A DNA stretch of 16,180 nucleotides from an uncultured Eubacterium sp. (GTDB taxonomy: Bacteria; Bacillota_A; Clostridia; Lachnospirales; Lachnospiraceae): positions 1 to 16,180 of the forward strand of contig CAOKJJ010000111.1 of the NCBI GenBank assembly GCA_948468465.1, read 5' to 3'. The translations under genes and the position numbers were made by a program. The notes beneath the pieces are model-generated. The model was not told where the DNA came from, did no database searches, and was given only the letters and a program-made list of their open reading frames with translations. Below are positions 15,035 through 16,180 of this stretch, piece by piece. Position 1 is the first letter of the stretch; every line of letters begins with the position of its first letter.

Positions 15035-15913
15035 ATGTCAGATTTTAATTTTAATAGGAATGAAGAATGCTTAAACGTATCCGTCCGCTCTGATGGAGTT
15101 GACGACAGCGGCAGCTACAAATTCGTATGCAAACTGGAACATTTCGGCCATCAGTCTTATGGCCAGTCCTTTGGCATTTATTTTTCCCAGGATATTACGC
15201 TTGTGGAAGTTCCCGGAGACGTGGAGGCAACAGCCGAAGGCAACCACCTGCACATCCGCCGCAACAATCAGATGAACGACAACGGGCTTGTTGAAATATG
15301 GATCAAAGTATCCGCTTCGGAGTCACCGGAGGTTACGGGTATTACGGATATTGCCTGCCAGCCGGAAGAAGACGGCGAAGAAGTGCTTGCCATCGGCGCT
15401 GTACAGCAGGCCATTTATGCAAGAAGAAGCACCCGAAGCTACAAGCCGGACATGCTTCCAAAAGAAACGCTCGACCGGATTTTAACAGCCGGAACATACG
15501 CGGCAACCGGCATGAACCAGCAGTCTCCTGTCATTTTAGCAGTTACAAACAAAGATATGCGTGACAAGCTCTCCGCCATGAACGCAAAAATACTTGGAAA
15601 AGACGACGACCCGTTTTATGGCGCACCTGTCGTACTTGTCGTACTGGCGGACAAAACTATGCCAACTTATATTTACGACGGCAGCCTTGTCATCGGAAAT
15701 ATGATGCTTGCCGCTGAAGAACTTGGCGTTGCAAGCTGCTGGGTACATCGCGCGAAAGAAGAATTTGAATCAGCCGAAGGCAAGGAAATTTTGACCTCGC
15801 TTGGCATTGAAGGAAATTATGAAGGCATCGGCCATCTCATTCTGGGATATGCGGAAGGCGAACAGGCACCTGCCGCGCCGCGCAAAGACGATTACATATA
15901 TTATGTAGAATAA
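15035..15913 (+). CDS. Nitroreductase family protein with N-terminal beta-rich extension
   Basis: A 292-residue protein. The C-terminal part (about 120-280) is an FMN-dependent nitroreductase that reduces quinones, nitro compounds or related substrates with NAD(P)H. Signatures are the FMN phosphate-binding AIYARRSTRSYKPDMLPKE (126-144), AATGMNQQSP (156-165), GAPVVLVVLAD, the helix GNMMLAAEELGVASCWVHR, and GHLILGYAEGE. The family is usually about 165-200 residues. Here a 110-residue N-terminal region precedes it, predicted by eye as beta strands (YKFVCKLEHFG, YGQSFGIYFSQDITLVEVPG, GLVEIWIKVSAS). It has no signal peptide and resembles no domain I can name securely; the strand pattern recalls a small beta-sandwich. 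AGGAGG lies 5 nt before the ATG. It is a single gene with its own terminator at 16005-16040. Confidence 0.9.
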   Translation: MSDFNFNRNEECLNVSVRSDGVDDSGSYKFVCKLEHFGHQSYGQSFGIYFSQDITLVEVPGDVEATAEGNHLHIRRNNQMNDNGLVEIWIKVSASESPEVTGITDIACQPEEDGEEVLAIGAVQQAIYARRSTRSYKPDMLPKETLDRILTAGTYAATGMNQQSPVILAVTNKDMRDKLSAMNAKILGKDDDPFYGAPVVLVVLADKTMPTYIYDGSLVIGNMMLAAEELGVASCWVHRAKEEFESAEGKEILTSLGIEGNYEGIGHLILGYAEGEQAPAAPRKDDYIYYVE

Positions 15914-15957
15914 CAGAAACAGAGCAATCCGCTCTCAAAAATAGCAAAAAATCTCCT

Positions 15958-15983
15958 CTTTATAAGCAGTCTTTATAAAGCAG
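15958..15983 (+). repeat. Short tandem repeat after the nitroreductase gene
   Basis: CTTTATAAGCAG (15958-15969) and CTTTATAAAGCAG (15971-15983) are near-identical neighbours in the 3' untranslated region. A small stem AGAGC-N5-GCTCT lies just before them, around 15921-15935. No function is evident. Confidence 0.4.
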
Positions 15984-16004
15984 GCAAACGCGAAAATAAA
16001 AAAT

Positions 16005-16040
16005 ACCGCTGACAGGTATATCTGTCAAGCGGCATTTTTT
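16005..16040 (+). terminator. Intrinsic terminator of the nitroreductase gene
   Basis: ACCGCTGACAG and CTGTCAAGCGG form a GC-containing stem with one bulged A around GTATAT, followed by CATTTTTT. A-rich sequence precedes the stem, so it could also work on the minus strand. Confidence 0.85.
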
Positions 16041-16074
16041 ATCATTTATTCAACTTATTACATCCCTAACCTGA

Positions 16075-16180
16075 ATGAACCAGACATGCAACATTTATGA
16101 CATTGTGTTGCATTCTGTGGCTATTCGGACGCTGGATGAGGGGCGGGGCCTGAATTTCGGCTCCTACTCCAGAATGTTAA
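16075..16180 (+). CDS. Unidentified ORF, partial at right edge
   Basis: The frame opens with ATG directly after an in-frame TGA and stays open for 35 codons to the window end. It reads MNQTCNIYDIVLHSVAI then RTLDEGRGLNFGSYSRML. There is no clear ribosome binding site, and I do not recognise the product. It follows the terminator at 16005-16040, so a new transcription unit starting here is plausible. The stretch is too short to exclude chance. Confidence 0.25.
   Translation, partial: MNQTCNIYDIVLHSVAIRTLDEGRGLNFGSYSRML

Overview
The window looks like chromosomal DNA from a gut-type Clostridia/Lachnospiraceae bacterium (Firmicutes). This is inferred from strong GGAGG-type ribosome binding sites, moderate GC content, Lys/Glu-rich proteins, a sucrose-type PTS operon with a divergent AraC/MsmR-like regulator, a 4Fe-4S aldo/keto reductase, and lipoproteins with short Gram-positive signal peptides. 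No RNA gene, CRISPR array, integrase or insertion sequence was seen.

Layout. (1) Positions 1-2748, minus strand: a redox cluster transcribed leftward. It runs from an aldo/keto reductase with a C-terminal two-cluster ferredoxin module, to a zinc alcohol/polyol dehydrogenase broken by a +1 frameshift, to a flavodoxin-like lipoprotein cut by the window edge. (2) Positions 2749-3356: a gene-poor stretch holding a decayed Fic-domain remnant whose HPF motif survives but whose GNGR core is lost, a hairpin with a T-tract, and a plausible promoter for the next operon. (3) Positions 3357-5421, plus strand: a NifS/SufS-like cysteine desulfurase and a LysR regulator. The pair resembles families linked to selenium or sulfur-carrier metabolism. 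(4) Positions 5520-8386, minus strand: a PTS operon of EIIBC, EIIA and a Cof-type HAD phosphatase. EIIBC and EIIA lie in one continuous reading frame interrupted by a single TAG, so this is a split EIIBCA. Upstream are three copies of the 7-3-7 palindrome TATAAARRCATTTTATA around a likely promoter. (5) Positions 8650-9474, plus strand: the divergent AraC-type regulator. (6) Positions 9455-14746, minus strand: an unusual four-gene operon of sugar-type binding lipoprotein, methyl-accepting chemotaxis protein, DUF1538 membrane transporter and tandem PII-like protein. Three junctions are tight (20 nt, about 70 nt, and a 4-bp overlap). (7) Positions 15035-15913, plus strand: a nitroreductase with a 110-residue N-terminal beta-rich extension, preceded by a leader hairpin and an overlapping small upstream ORF, and followed by an intrinsic terminator. 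(8) A short unidentified ORF runs off the right edge.

How the parts may work together. The PTS operon imports and phosphorylates a sugar, with local control by the AraC protein and/or an unlinked dimeric repressor that binds the palindromes. The SBP-MCP pair without permeases looks like a chemosensory binding protein and its receptor. Its coupling to a DUF1538/PII module, a possible ion antiporter with a nucleotide- or energy-sensing regulator, is the most unusual assembly here and the best candidate for an uncharacterised system. Functional coupling is inferred from gene order only.
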